DNA from: Vibrio harveyi NBRC 15634 = ATCC 14126 = KCTC 12724
GTDB taxonomy: Bacteria > Pseudomonadota > Gammaproteobacteria > Enterobacterales > Vibrionaceae
Direction of reading: 5' to 3'
Length of the DNA stretch: 41,794 nt
Assembly (NCBI RefSeq): GCF_001591145.1
Contig: NZ_BCUF01000047.1
Span: forward strand, 1 to 41,794
Shown here: piece by piece, positions 23,393-31,753 of the stretch
Position numbering within the stretch: the first letter of the stretch is position 1
Layout of the letters: the number at the start of each line of letters is the position of its first letter
Program-made: the position numbers and the translations under genes
The notes under the pieces: generated by a model
The model's database searches: none
What the model saw: the letters and a program-made list of their open reading frames with translations, nothing else
Told to the model about the DNA's origin: nothing

Positions 23393-24820
23393 TTATGCGT
23401 TTGCTTCGCGCTCAGCGATGAACTCAAGAGCCATTTTGATGCGTGCAACACAACGCTCTTTGCCAATCAGTTCCATTACTGCGTCTACAGAAGGAGACTG
23501 ACCGCCACCTGTTACTGCAACACGCAGTGGCATACCGATTTTGCCCATGCCGATTTCTAGCTCTTCGCACACAGCTGCGATAACACCATCTTTGATGTTC
23601 GCTGTCGTCCACTCAGTCAGTGCTTCAGCTTTCGCTAGAGCAAGCTCTAGAGGCTCTTTAGCTACGCCGCGTAGATGCTTCTTCGCTGCGCCCGCTTCAA
23701 ACTCAGAGAAATCTTCGTAGAAGTAACGGATCTGCTCAGCTAGCTCAACAAGCGTGTTGCAACGCTCACCAACAAGCTTGATCACTTCCGTGATAGCTGG
23801 ACCATTAGTTACGTCTAGTTTTTGTTGATCTAGGTGCCATTGTAGGTGCTGTGCAACGTACGCTGGATCTGAGTTTTTGATGTAGTGGTTGTTCAACCAT
23901 TGCAGTTTGTCAGTGTTGAATGCAGACGCTGACTTAGATACTGCGTTTAGGCTAAATAGGTTGATCATCTCTTCTTGAGTGAAGATTTCTTGATCACCAT
24001 GAGACCAACCAAGACGCACTAGGTAGTTGTTTAGCGCAGCAGGTAGGTAACCCATATCGCGGTACTGCATTACAGATACTGCACCGTGACGCTTAGACAG
24101 TTTCGCGCCGTCATCACCTAGGATCATTGCACAGTGCGCAAATGTTGGTACTGGCGCACCTAGCGCTTCGTAGATGTTGATCTGACGAGGCGTGTTGTTG
24201 ATGTGGTCTTCACCACGAACAACGTGAGTGATACCCATATCCCAGTCGTCAACCACAACACAGAAGTTGTACGTTGGAGAGCCGTCAGTACGACGAATGA
24301 TCAGATCATCCATTTGGTCGTTGCGGATTTCAATGCGACCACGAATTTGGTCATCAAATACTACGCTGCCTTCTTTCGGGTTACGGAAACGGATAACACA
24401 TGGATCGCCATCTTTTGCCGCTTCGTTTGCCGCTTTGATTTTTGGATGGTTAGCATCGTAGCGAGGCATTTCTTTGTTTGCTTCTTGCTCTGCACGAACT
24501 TCGTCTAGCAGTTCTTTAGACGCGTAACATTTGTATGCTTTGTCTTCTTCTAGAAGCTTATCAACCATCTCGTTGTAACGATCAAAACGTTGAGTTTGGA
24601 AATAAGGGCCTTCGTTCCACTCAAGACCTAGCCATTCCATGCCTTCTAGGATCGCATCAACCGCTTCCTGAGAGTTACGCTCAAGGTCAGTATCTTCGAT
24701 ACGTAGAACGAATTCACCACCTTGGTTTTTAGCGTATAGCCAAGAGTAAAGTGCAGTACGAGCACCACCAACGTGTAGGTAGCCAGTTGGGCTAGGAGCA
24801 AAACGAGTTTTAACCGTCAT
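23393..24820 (-). CDS. gltX: Glutamate--tRNA ligase
   Basis: GltX charges tRNA-Glu with glutamate in the cytoplasm. It is a class I aminoacyl-tRNA synthetase. The HIGH-type motif is HVGG at residues 16-19 (FAPSPTGYLHVGGARTALYSW) and the KMSKS-type motif is KLSKR at 240-244, with a C-terminal anticodon-binding helical domain. The length of 475 residues is normal for Vibrio. It is a single-gene unit with its own terminator. Confidence 0.98.
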   Translation of the reverse strand: MTVKTRFAPSPTGYLHVGGARTALYSWLYAKNQGGEFVLRIEDTDLERNSQEAVDAILEGMEWLGLEWNEGPYFQTQRFDRYNEMVDKLLEEDKAYKCYASKELLDEVRAEQEANKEMPRYDANHPKIKAANEAAKDGDPCVIRFRNPKEGSVVFDDQIRGRIEIRNDQMDDLIIRRTDGSPTYNFCVVVDDWDMGITHVVRGEDHINNTPRQINIYEALGAPVPTFAHCAMILGDDGAKLSKRHGAVSVMQYRDMGYLPAALNNYLVRLGWSHGDQEIFTQEEMINLFSLNAVSKSASAFNTDKLQWLNNHYIKNSDPAYVAQHLQWHLDQQKLDVTNGPAITEVIKLVGERCNTLVELAEQIRYFYEDFSEFEAGAAKKHLRGVAKEPLELALAKAEALTEWTTANIKDGVIAAVCEELEIGMGKIGMPLRVAVTGGGQSPSVDAVMELIGKERCVARIKMALEFIAEREANA

Positions 24821-24940
24821 TTGAGTTCCTTAGGGATAATGAGCAACGAGAAGGCTCTCGTTGTAATGTCAAGGATAAAAGTGGCGACATTTTACCACCG
24901 TAAGTCAATACTACAATCCTTCCTTGTGGTTTAACGCCAG

Positions 24941-24977
24941 AAATAAAAACGGGCAGCCACCGAACACGGTGCTGCCC
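24941..24977 (-). terminator. Terminator after the DUF2057 gene
   Basis: On the minus strand GGGCAGCACCG (24977-24967) pairs with CGGTGGCTGCCC (24962-24951), allowing one bulge, followed by GTTTTTATTT. It lies 80 bp after the stop. Confidence 0.85.
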
Positions 24978-25057
24978 TTTGATTTATCTCTTAAGTACAA
25001 TTGTTGCTAGATAACTACTATCGCTATAGAAAGCCTATATAAAAGAAGAAAACCAGA

Positions 25058-25654
25058 TTACTTTAGGTTACGCATTGCCCATTGCATGAACTCTTGCTGC
25101 TCTTCACGGCTTAGATCGTTGAACGACTCTTTCAGTGTTTTTGTTACCGCTGGAGAAGCTTCAATGCTCGCTTTTGTCGTTTGCTTGTTCATTGCTTGGT
25201 TGTAGTCAGCGACTTCACGTTCGTAGTCACGGAAACCTTGTAAACCACCTTTGCGAAGTTGAACCATTGAGAACTTAACGTCTTTGCCGTTCGCATCTTT
25301 TAGCGTCAGTTTAGGGTCCATTTCAAAAGCCTTGGCTTCTTCAATAGTGCGGAACTTGTTGTATGTCAGCGTAAGCTCAGCATCTTTCGGTGCATCAAAT
25401 TCAAGTAAAAGCGGCTGTGAATCAAACTTACGACGCTTGCCATCTTCAAACACAATTTGACCAACATTTACAGCAAGTTGGTTTGCACCATCTTCAACTT
25501 TGATGCTGTTGTTGTCAGAGATCCACTCAGGGTAGACGAACTCACTGTTGAGAACGCGAGGAACCAATTCCGCTTGCAGAGTCAGTTGAGCAGCAAATGC
25601 AGGCGCAGAAAGGATTGCGCAAAGTCCTAATAGTGTGGTTGTTTTTTTCATCAT
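25058..25654 (-). CDS. DUF2057/UPF0319 periplasmic protein (YccT/CsgI family)
   Basis: This is a secreted protein of the UPF0319 family. The 198-residue precursor has a Sec signal peptide (MMKKTTTLLGLCAILSAPAFA, cut near 21). The mature part has the family's strand-rich start (LTLQAELVPRVLNSEFV) and LLLEFDAPKDAELTLTYNKFRTIEEAKAFE, then a helical C-terminus (SREEQQEFMQWAMRNLK). The E. coli homologue YccT (CsgI) inhibits curli assembly. Whether this protein has such a role here is unknown. It has its own terminator and lies beside chiP, perhaps only by position. Confidence 0.8.
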   Translation of the reverse strand: MMKKTTTLLGLCAILSAPAFAAQLTLQAELVPRVLNSEFVYPEWISDNNSIKVEDGANQLAVNVGQIVFEDGKRRKFDSQPLLLEFDAPKDAELTLTYNKFRTIEEAKAFEMDPKLTLKDANGKDVKFSMVQLRKGGLQGFRDYEREVADYNQAMNKQTTKASIEASPAVTKTLKESFNDLSREEQQEFMQWAMRNLK

Positions 25655-25735
25655 GGTTTTCTCGTCTTATACCAATTTAGATAAGCCACTGAAACTAACA
25701 GGCCGGTCATTCCAATAGCTTATGTGAATAAGTAT

Positions 25736-25765
25736 CAAGACAAAAAGGGCGTTTCCGCCCTTTTT
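25736..25765 (-). terminator. Terminator after chiP
   Basis: A perfect 10-bp stem, AAAAAGGGCG (25742-25751) with CGCCCTTTTT (25756-25765), surrounds a 4-nt loop that reads GAAA on the minus strand, with a T-tail. It ends the chiP transcript 13 bp after the stop. Confidence 0.93.
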
Positions 25766-25777
25766 GCTGCTTCTATA

Positions 25778-26899
25778 TTAGAAGTAGTATTCAACACCTA
25801 CAGAGAACTCGTCGTAGTCAGCTGACTTCCAACGTGCTTCTGTTGGCTTGTCTAGTTGAGACGCACCGTCACCGAAGTCTAGAGTACGTGCACGAGCGTA
25901 AAGTACTGCGGATGGGTCTACGAAGTACATGATCTGTGCAGATAGTACATCATCTGCTGTGTTGTCGATTGTCTTACCGTCACGTTCTAGGTCAAAGTTT
26001 GCTGCGTAACCCAGTTTGTACTGCCAGTCACCTGTTGTGTACATAAGACCTGCAGACATTGCATCTTGCTTCTCGTTTACACCGTTGCTTGCGTCAGCTT
26101 CCATGTATTTGTATTGAGCGAAGAAAGAGATGCCGTTTTCAAACCAACCTTGAACACCTACTAGGTACGTGTTGTTTTCCCAAGTTTGACCTTCACCTTC
26201 GATGTTGCGGTTACCTTCGTACGCAGCATCCAATTGTAGTGGACCTAACTTGTAGTGAGCCGCGATGCCGCCCCAGTAATCGTCGCCTTCACCTAGACCA
26301 GCTTTGTCACCTGCACCCGCTGCGATATCTAGAGAGAATTTGTCAGCAAACATTGGAGAGTCCCAACGGATTGTGTTTGATTGACGGTCTTGGTACTTAG
26401 CACCACCGATCGCACCACCCCAGTCGTAAACATCGCCTAGACCTGGGTTAGATGCTGGCCAGTCAACCAACTCGTACATTGGAGTAAGAACACGACCTAG
26501 ACGAACTTGACCCCAAGAAGCGCTTTCAAAACCTACGAATGTATCACGCTCACCAAGACCTGCACCTTCACCACCGAAACTTGGGTCTACGTAACCACCT
26601 TCAATTTGCCAAATGAACGTTGGTTCAAAGTTAGCGAATTGCTTTTTACCACGGAAGCCGATACGTGATTCGTTGTTTAGCTGCATGCCGCCCAAATCGT
26701 CGTCAGTTGCTTTGCTACCAGAATCGTAATCGCGGTACGCGGCCTGCATCGCGATAATGCCGTAAACTTCGTAAGAGAAAGAGTCTTTAGTTAGGTACTC
26801 TTTCGCTGCATCACTGTTTGCACCATCAGCAAAAGCTGAACCACTGAACATCATGCCTGTGATTGCAGTAGCAAGTAGGCTTTTCTTTAGGTAAGACAT
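25778..26899 (-). CDS. chiP: Chitoporin (chitooligosaccharide-specific outer-membrane porin)
   Basis: ChiP is a trimeric sugar-specific porin that takes chitooligosaccharides across the outer membrane. The 373-residue precursor has a 24-residue signal peptide. Mature numbering reproduces the residues known in V. harveyi ChiP: the N-terminal plug DGANSDAAK, Glu53, Arg94, Asp122, and Trp136 at the pore entrance (GDVYDW). The C-terminal strand ends VGVEYYF, a BamA recognition signal. It is a single-gene unit with a terminator. Chitin sensing (ChiS) and CRP are the expected regulators, and a CRP-like box lies 270 bp upstream. The chitobiase gene at 31754 acts downstream in the same pathway. Confidence 0.93.
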   Translation of the reverse strand: MSYLKKSLLATAITGMMFSGSAFADGANSDAAKEYLTKDSFSYEVYGIIAMQAAYRDYDSGSKATDDDLGGMQLNNESRIGFRGKKQFANFEPTFIWQIEGGYVDPSFGGEGAGLGERDTFVGFESASWGQVRLGRVLTPMYELVDWPASNPGLGDVYDWGGAIGGAKYQDRQSNTIRWDSPMFADKFSLDIAAGAGDKAGLGEGDDYWGGIAAHYKLGPLQLDAAYEGNRNIEGEGQTWENNTYLVGVQGWFENGISFFAQYKYMEADASNGVNEKQDAMSAGLMYTTGDWQYKLGYAANFDLERDGKTIDNTADDVLSAQIMYFVDPSAVLYARARTLDFGDGASQLDKPTEARWKSADYDEFSVGVEYYF

Positions 26900-27312
26900 T
26901 TTAAACCCCTATATTTTTAGTTTTTTCCATTTTCAAATTCGCTAACTAGGACATTGCAGGAACTTGAAACAATGTGTGGACAGGGCAAATATGACAAACT
27001 TTTTTCGCAGTAAAAAACTTTCCCAGCGGCAATCTGAGCAAGTTCAAAATGAGAAGATCAAAAAGAATATAAATCTTTAAATAACAGTCATTTATAGTGA
27101 TAAATAAAAATATAAAAACGTCAAAACCGTTCTAATCAACTTCGTTTTTATATAAAAAGCTCAAAAATCGTGAGCAACTTCACTCAGGTTTTAGGCGTTT
27201 TAACGGAACTTTATATTCAGAGAGAAAAAACTTTGAGATAACTCGCAACAATAGGGGCGTAAGGGCGGCTCAATAAAGGGGATTTTGACGAATTTGCTTC
27301 GCGTCGAAAAGC
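26900..27312. other. Intergenic region between chiP and the copA promoter
   Basis: AT-rich with no ORF. It should hold the chiP promoter and long leader, and GGGG lies at ribosome-binding distance before chiP. The only site I can name is a CRP-like box at 27169-27184. Confidence 0.4.
27169..27184. promoter_or_regulatory. CRP-like box upstream of chiP
   Basis: CGTGA-GCAACT-TCACT matches the TGTGA-N6-TCACA consensus at 8 of 10 positions. It lies 270 bp before chiP and 130 bp before the divergent copA promoter. CRP control is reported for chitin-use genes in vibrios, but binding here is inferred only. Confidence 0.4.
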
Positions 27313-27343
27313 TTGACCTTCCCCTTGCAGGAAGGTTTATGCT
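27313..27343 (+). promoter_or_regulatory. CueR-type (MerR-family) copper-responsive promoter of copA
   Basis: -35 TTGACC (27313-27318) and -10 TATGCT (27338-27343) are separated by 19 bp, the overlong spacer typical of MerR-family activators. The spacer holds the dyad ACCTTCC...GGAAGGT with CTTGC in the centre, the CueR operator pattern. It starts 60 bp before copA. No cueR gene is in the window. Confidence 0.9.
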
Positions 27344-27372
27344 CTGCACATTACTATTATTGAGGACAAATT

Positions 27373-30069
27373 ATGTATCAGTTTGTTGTACCTATGTCGG
27401 GACTCAACTGCATGGGCTGTGCGAGAAAAGTTGAGAAAGCTTTACATGCCAATCACAGTGTTGAGATCATTAATTTGTCCCCGACGATGGTAGAGGTGAA
27501 AACCGAATCTTCACTCTCTTCTATTATTGAATCCATCGAATCGCTGGGCTACCACGCCGGTCACCAATATCAATTCCATTTAACGGGTTTGAGCTGTGGT
27601 GGCTGCGTGAAAAAGCTCTCTTCTTTATTAGAATCAAATCAAGACGTCATTACATTCCAAGCCTCTACAACACAACTTGACATCACAACCCTACTCTCTG
27701 AGCAGCAAGTGATCGATCTCGTTGCGACATTGGGCTATACCGCTAGCATCGAGACTATCGAGGCTAAAGAAGAAGTCACAGAGCAAATAACGCCCGCAAT
27801 AAAAGAAGCGCATCTCGATCGTAACCAACCCGAATCTGCCAATGTTCAGCTACAGATGCTGATTCAAGGCATGACATGTGCCAGCTGTGTATCTTCGGTA
27901 GAGAAAGCACTCACTAATGTCGAAGGCATAGAGAAAGCACAGGTCAATCTTGCAGAGCAGAGCGCGTTAGTATTTGCAAACCAAGATAGTGAAATGCTTC
28001 ATCAAGCCATCATCGAGTCAGTAAAACAAGCGGGCTATCAAGCAGAAATCCTTCAAGACGCAGCAACGCAACAAGAAAAACAAGCAGCACAGCAACTTGC
28101 TCAACAAAAGCGCTTTAAACTTGATGCTATCGCAGGCTTAGTCGTTGGTGCACCATTGATGCTCTGGGGTGTGTTTGGTGGCAACATGGTTATCCAAGAT
28201 GCCAGTGATCAAATGGTTTGGGGTGCGATAGGTATTCTCTGTCTATTATTGCTGGCGACAGCAGGTAAGCACTTCTTTACTAACGCATGGTTAGCAGCCA
28301 CTCACAAACGTGCCACCATGGACACTTTAGTTGCCCTAGGTACTGGTGCCGCGTGGTTCTATTCAATGCTTGTGGTGATTTTTCCTGATTGGTTCCCACT
28401 CGCCTCTCGCCATGTTTACTTTGAAGCAAGTGCGATGATCGTCGGTCTGATTTCTCTTGGTCACTATATAGAAGCAAAAGCAAAGGCAAATACAACACGC
28501 TCATTGCAAGCTCTGATTAACCTACAACCTCAGCAAGCCACCGTCATTACTGAAAATGGCGATCAGCAAATTGCGGTTGAGCAAATCACGTTGGGCATGA
28601 AGCTACGCATCAAACCGGGTGAGAAAGTGCCCGTTGATGGTATCGTGATTCAGGGGGAATCATACATTGATGAATCTATGCTAACTGGTGAACCCGTACC
28701 CGTGTTAAAAGCGCAAGAGGCTCAAGTCTCTGCGGGCACACTAAATACCGATGGCGCTCTGATTATTGAAGCCACCGGCATCGGTGCAAATACCATGCTA
28801 GCGCGTATTATTCGTATGGTGCGTACCGCACAAAGCAGTAAGCCAGCAATTGCCAAATTAGCGGATCAGATTTCTGCTGTATTCGTCCCTCTGGTTGTCG
28901 GTATCGCAATCCTTGCTGCTTTGGTTTGGTTCGCAGTAGGTCCAGAACCTAAAGCCAGCTACATGCTTGTGGTAACGACGACTGTACTGATTATTGCCTG
29001 TCCTTGTGCGCTGGGCTTAGCAACACCATTGTCGGTCACCGTAGGCGTGGGCAAAGCCGCAGAACTGGGTATCTTGATCAAAGACGCAGACGCACTGCAA
29101 TTGGCGAGCAAAGTCGACACCGTCGTATTCGACAAAACCGGTACGTTAACTCAGGGCAAACCCAGTGTGCAGCAAGTATTTACTCACGCCACCAGCCATG
29201 AACACTTGTTAGCATTAGCATACGCAGCAGAGCGTCAATCTGAGCACCCATTAGCAAAAGCCGTGTGTGATTACGCTAAGGAAAATGCGGCTGAAGATAT
29301 CGAGTTGGACGCTTTTGAAAACATTCGCGGTCGCGGCATTCTTGCAACTTACCAAGCACAACCACTGCTGATTGGTTCATTGCAGTTTATGCAAACAGAG
29401 CAGGTAGATACTTCCGCGATGGAGCAAGCCATTCAAGATTGCGCCAACAACGCATGGACACCGGTTGCCATTTCCCTCAACAACGAACTGATTGGTTTAA
29501 TTGCCATCGCTGATCCAATTAAATCTGATGCCAAACAAGCAGTCACTGCACTAAAATTACAGGGTATCAACACAGTGATGCTCACTGGTGATAATCAACA
29601 CGTAGCGACAGCCATCGGCAACGAATTAGGCATTGATGAAGTCATTGCTCAGGTGATGCCAGATGAGAAAGCGCAACATATAAAACAACTACAATCACAA
29701 GGACAAACCGTCGCCATGATTGGTGATGGTATTAATGACGCACCCGCTCTCGCTCTCGCCGATCTCGGCGTTGCAATGGGCAGCGGCAGTGATGTGGCAA
29801 TCGAAAGTTCACAAATGACGATTCTTAATACATCGCCAATGGCAATTGTTCATGCCATCGAACTGTCTCGTGCAACATTGAAGAACATGAAACAAAACCT
29901 GTTTGGTGCCTTTGTTTATAACTCGTTGGGTATTCCAATCGCCGCTGGCGTGCTCTACCCAGCATTCGGATTCCTACTCAGTCCTGTTGTTGCTGGCGCA
30001 GCAATGGCACTGTCTTCAATCACAGTCGTGAGTAATGCAAATCGACTACGACTGTTTACCATTAAGTAA
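27373..30069 (+). CDS. copA: Copper-exporting P1B-type ATPase CopA with three metal-binding domains
   Basis: CopA pumps Cu(I) from the cytoplasm to the periplasm. The 898-residue protein has three N-terminal HMA domains with CxxC at Cys13/16 (CMGC), Cys75/78 (CGGC) and Cys169/172 (CASC). Eight membrane helices follow. The ion-site motif is CPC at 543-545, the actuator TGE at 438-440, the phosphorylation motif DKTGT with Asp587, HP at 625-626, and GDGIND at 784-789. E. coli CopA has two HMA domains; three appear also in V. cholerae CopA as I recall. Expression from a CueR-type promoter is expected. copG follows by 24 bp. Confidence 0.97.
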   Translation: MYQFVVPMSGLNCMGCARKVEKALHANHSVEIINLSPTMVEVKTESSLSSIIESIESLGYHAGHQYQFHLTGLSCGGCVKKLSSLLESNQDVITFQASTTQLDITTLLSEQQVIDLVATLGYTASIETIEAKEEVTEQITPAIKEAHLDRNQPESANVQLQMLIQGMTCASCVSSVEKALTNVEGIEKAQVNLAEQSALVFANQDSEMLHQAIIESVKQAGYQAEILQDAATQQEKQAAQQLAQQKRFKLDAIAGLVVGAPLMLWGVFGGNMVIQDASDQMVWGAIGILCLLLLATAGKHFFTNAWLAATHKRATMDTLVALGTGAAWFYSMLVVIFPDWFPLASRHVYFEASAMIVGLISLGHYIEAKAKANTTRSLQALINLQPQQATVITENGDQQIAVEQITLGMKLRIKPGEKVPVDGIVIQGESYIDESMLTGEPVPVLKAQEAQVSAGTLNTDGALIIEATGIGANTMLARIIRMVRTAQSSKPAIAKLADQISAVFVPLVVGIAILAALVWFAVGPEPKASYMLVVTTTVLIIACPCALGLATPLSVTVGVGKAAELGILIKDADALQLASKVDTVVFDKTGTLTQGKPSVQQVFTHATSHEHLLALAYAAERQSEHPLAKAVCDYAKENAAEDIELDAFENIRGRGILATYQAQPLLIGSLQFMQTEQVDTSAMEQAIQDCANNAWTPVAISLNNELIGLIAIADPIKSDAKQAVTALKLQGINTVMLTGDNQHVATAIGNELGIDEVIAQVMPDEKAQHIKQLQSQGQTVAMIGDGINDAPALALADLGVAMGSGSDVAIESSQMTILNTSPMAIVHAIELSRATLKNMKQNLFGAFVYNSLGIPIAAGVLYPAFGFLLSPVVAGAAMALSSITVVSNANRLRLFTIK

Positions 30070-30093
30070 GCGACACTTCTTATAGAGGATATT

Positions 30094-30543
30094 ATGAAGT
30101 TGAAACTATTGACCTTTACAATGCTTGCTGTCACATCGGCGAACGTATTAGCCGCTGATGTCATCAACCACAAATCGCCATACTGTGGCTGCTGTGGAGA
30201 ATGGACGAAACACATGGAAGAGAACGGCTTTACCGTCGAAGAAAAGCTGCACGATGACATGAACGCGGTTAAACGCGACTTGGGCATCAAGAATGAACAG
30301 CTTTACTCGTGCCACACCGCAGAAATTAATGGCTACGTATTTGAAGGTCATATTCCTGCTGACGACATTAAAGCCTTTTTAGAAAACCCACCTCGCAACG
30401 CAAAAGGCCTTGCGGTACCCGGCATGCCTATGGGATCACCGGGTATGGAGTATGGCGATAAAAAAGACAGTTACGCCGTCTACGCCTACAACAACAAAGG
30501 TCAGGTTTACGAATACCGCTTCCACAAAGGCAACGACCAGTAA
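30094..30543 (+). CDS. copG: Periplasmic copper protein CopG (DUF411)
   Basis: A DUF411 protein, the family of CopG, which helps periplasmic copper resistance in V. cholerae and binds a copper cluster in Pseudomonas. The 149-residue precursor has a signal peptide MKLKLLTFTMLAVTSANVLA. The metal-binding residues sit in PYCGCCGEW (Cys31, 33, 34), SCHTAEI and EGHIPADD, with the Met-rich GLAVPGMPMGSPGMEYGDK near the end. A GAGG ribosome-binding site precedes the ATG, 24 bp after copA. CopA export and CopG periplasmic handling thus act in series. Confidence 0.9.
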   Translation: MKLKLLTFTMLAVTSANVLAADVINHKSPYCGCCGEWTKHMEENGFTVEEKLHDDMNAVKRDLGIKNEQLYSCHTAEINGYVFEGHIPADDIKAFLENPPRNAKGLAVPGMPMGSPGMEYGDKKDSYAVYAYNNKGQVYEYRFHKGNDQ

Positions 30544-30547
30544 AAAC

Positions 30548-30583
30548 AAAGCCCAGCGAGACATACCGCTGGGCTTTTTCTTA
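30548..30583. terminator. Bidirectional terminator between copG and the KdgM-like porin gene
   Basis: AAAGCCCAGCG (30548-30558) pairs with CGCTGGGCTTT (30567-30577). TTCTT follows rightwards and TGTTTTTA follows on the minus strand, so it serves both convergent genes. Confidence 0.9.
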
Positions 30584-30610
30584 ATGGACAGTTAAGACAA
30601 AACTCTTTAA

Positions 30611-31303
30611 TTAGAAGCCGTAAGACGCACCAAATACGAATGCGTTGTTCACTAGGCTATCACCCGCCGCATTTTCCGCACCGTGTGCTTGGCTACGGAA
30701 CTCGAAGTAAGGCTGAACGCCCTTACGAGTCCATGTTGCACGTAGTTCGTGGTCCATCGTTTCTGCTTCAATCATGTAAACGTTGTTGTAGCTCAAAGTC
30801 ACATCTTCGTTCATTACGTAACCAATGCGGTTATCCATACGGTAGTCTGTTTTCGCGTCTGCAGACGTTGCATCGATGTGCGCGCGAGTACGGTTGCTCA
30901 ATGAGATGCCGTTATCAAAGTTGTAGCCGATCTTTACAAGTGGACGGTACTGGATGCTCTCACCCGCAGAGAATAGGTGTTGGTAGCCCGCAGCAACCCA
31001 TAGATGATCAGTGATGTTGAAAGATTGCTCACCACCTACAGTGATGGCTGGCGTTGTGTTGCCTGCGCCGCCATTTTCAGTTTCTAGTTTGCCTAGCTGA
31101 ATACCATCAAACTCAGTGTAAACCGTAAGACCGCCGAATTGGTTATCAAACGTATGACCCGCTTCTAGCGTAGATGTCATGTCTGAACCGTGAATTCGAC
31201 CGTCATCGTGGAATTGGATGTTACCAGTTACATAAGATGAACCCGCGAAAGCGCTTGAAGCGAAAACAAGAGAAAGTGCACTTAGTGCTAAAACGTTTTT
31301 CAT
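30611..31303 (-). CDS. KdgM/NanC-type small outer-membrane porin
   Basis: The 230-residue precursor has a signal peptide, MKNVLALSALSLVFASSAFA, cut after 20. The mature part is a monomeric 12-strand-type barrel: alternating strands such as SLSNRTRAHIDA, YRMDNRIGYVM and VTLSYNNVYMI, a conserved basic face (ELRATWTRKGVQPYFEFRSQ), and a terminal Phe (FVFGASYGF). These are features of the oligogalacturonate/sialate porin family (KdgM, NanC). The solute is not shown by the sequence; an acidic oligosaccharide is usual for the family. Its own upstream region holds a weak CRP-like box. It is convergent with copG. Confidence 0.75.
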   Translation of the reverse strand: MKNVLALSALSLVFASSAFAGSSYVTGNIQFHDDGRIHGSDMTSTLEAGHTFDNQFGGLTVYTEFDGIQLGKLETENGGAGNTTPAITVGGEQSFNITDHLWVAAGYQHLFSAGESIQYRPLVKIGYNFDNGISLSNRTRAHIDATSADAKTDYRMDNRIGYVMNEDVTLSYNNVYMIEAETMDHELRATWTRKGVQPYFEFRSQAHGAENAAGDSLVNNAFVFGASYGF

Positions 31304-31677
31304 AATTACTGCCTTTATTTGTTCACGTTATGCGACGAGTTTTTTGGCTATCACTTGCCTCTCATCACATACTTTGGGATGTGCCTCCCTGGCGACGGCA
31401 ATACTGCGCAATTTAATTCGCATTGAAAAATAAATCGTTTGAAACAGTGATCAAATTCAAATCGTGATTTTCGAAATTAAAAAAAGTTTATTAAATACAG
31501 TAAGTTGATATAAAAACTAAAAATTCGTCAAAAAAATAAAGTGTGAAGTAAGGCATATCTATCCTTTTATTTGACAGTTAAATACACATCCAGATCACAC
31601 TATGACAGACACCCTAAATTAGAAACTTAATTATCAATAAAAAATAATTAGACATTGATCACGCTTATTTTCCGAAG
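31304..31677. other. Intergenic region upstream of the KdgM-like porin gene
   Basis: No ORF. It is AT-rich apart from a GC-rich stretch around 31380-31410 that could fold in the porin mRNA leader (CACAT...ATGTG at 31356-31373). A CRP-like box lies at 31446-31461. Confidence 0.4.
31446..31461. promoter_or_regulatory. Weak CRP-like box upstream of the KdgM-like porin gene
   Basis: AGTGA-TCAAAT-TCAAA matches TGTGA-N6-TCACA at 7 of 10 positions, 143 bp before the start codon. This is suggestive only. Confidence 0.25.
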
Positions 31678-31715
31678 AAAAATAAACAAAGCCCCCAACA
31701 TAAGTTGAGGGCTTT
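31678..31715 (-). terminator. Terminator after the chitobiase gene
   Basis: On the minus strand AAAGCCCTCAAC (31715-31704) pairs with GTTGGGGGCTTT (31699-31688), with one wobble pair, around TTAT. It is followed by GTTTATTTTT. Confidence 0.88.
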
Positions 31716-31753
31716 GAGTAAGGAACTATGATTTTAGTGAATACTGAGCGCTA

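Noticed and set aside
27550..27600. Programmed frameshift in copA yielding a separate copper chaperone, as in E. coli
   Set aside because: The slippery CCCAAAG word of E. coli copA is absent near the end of the first metal-binding domain.
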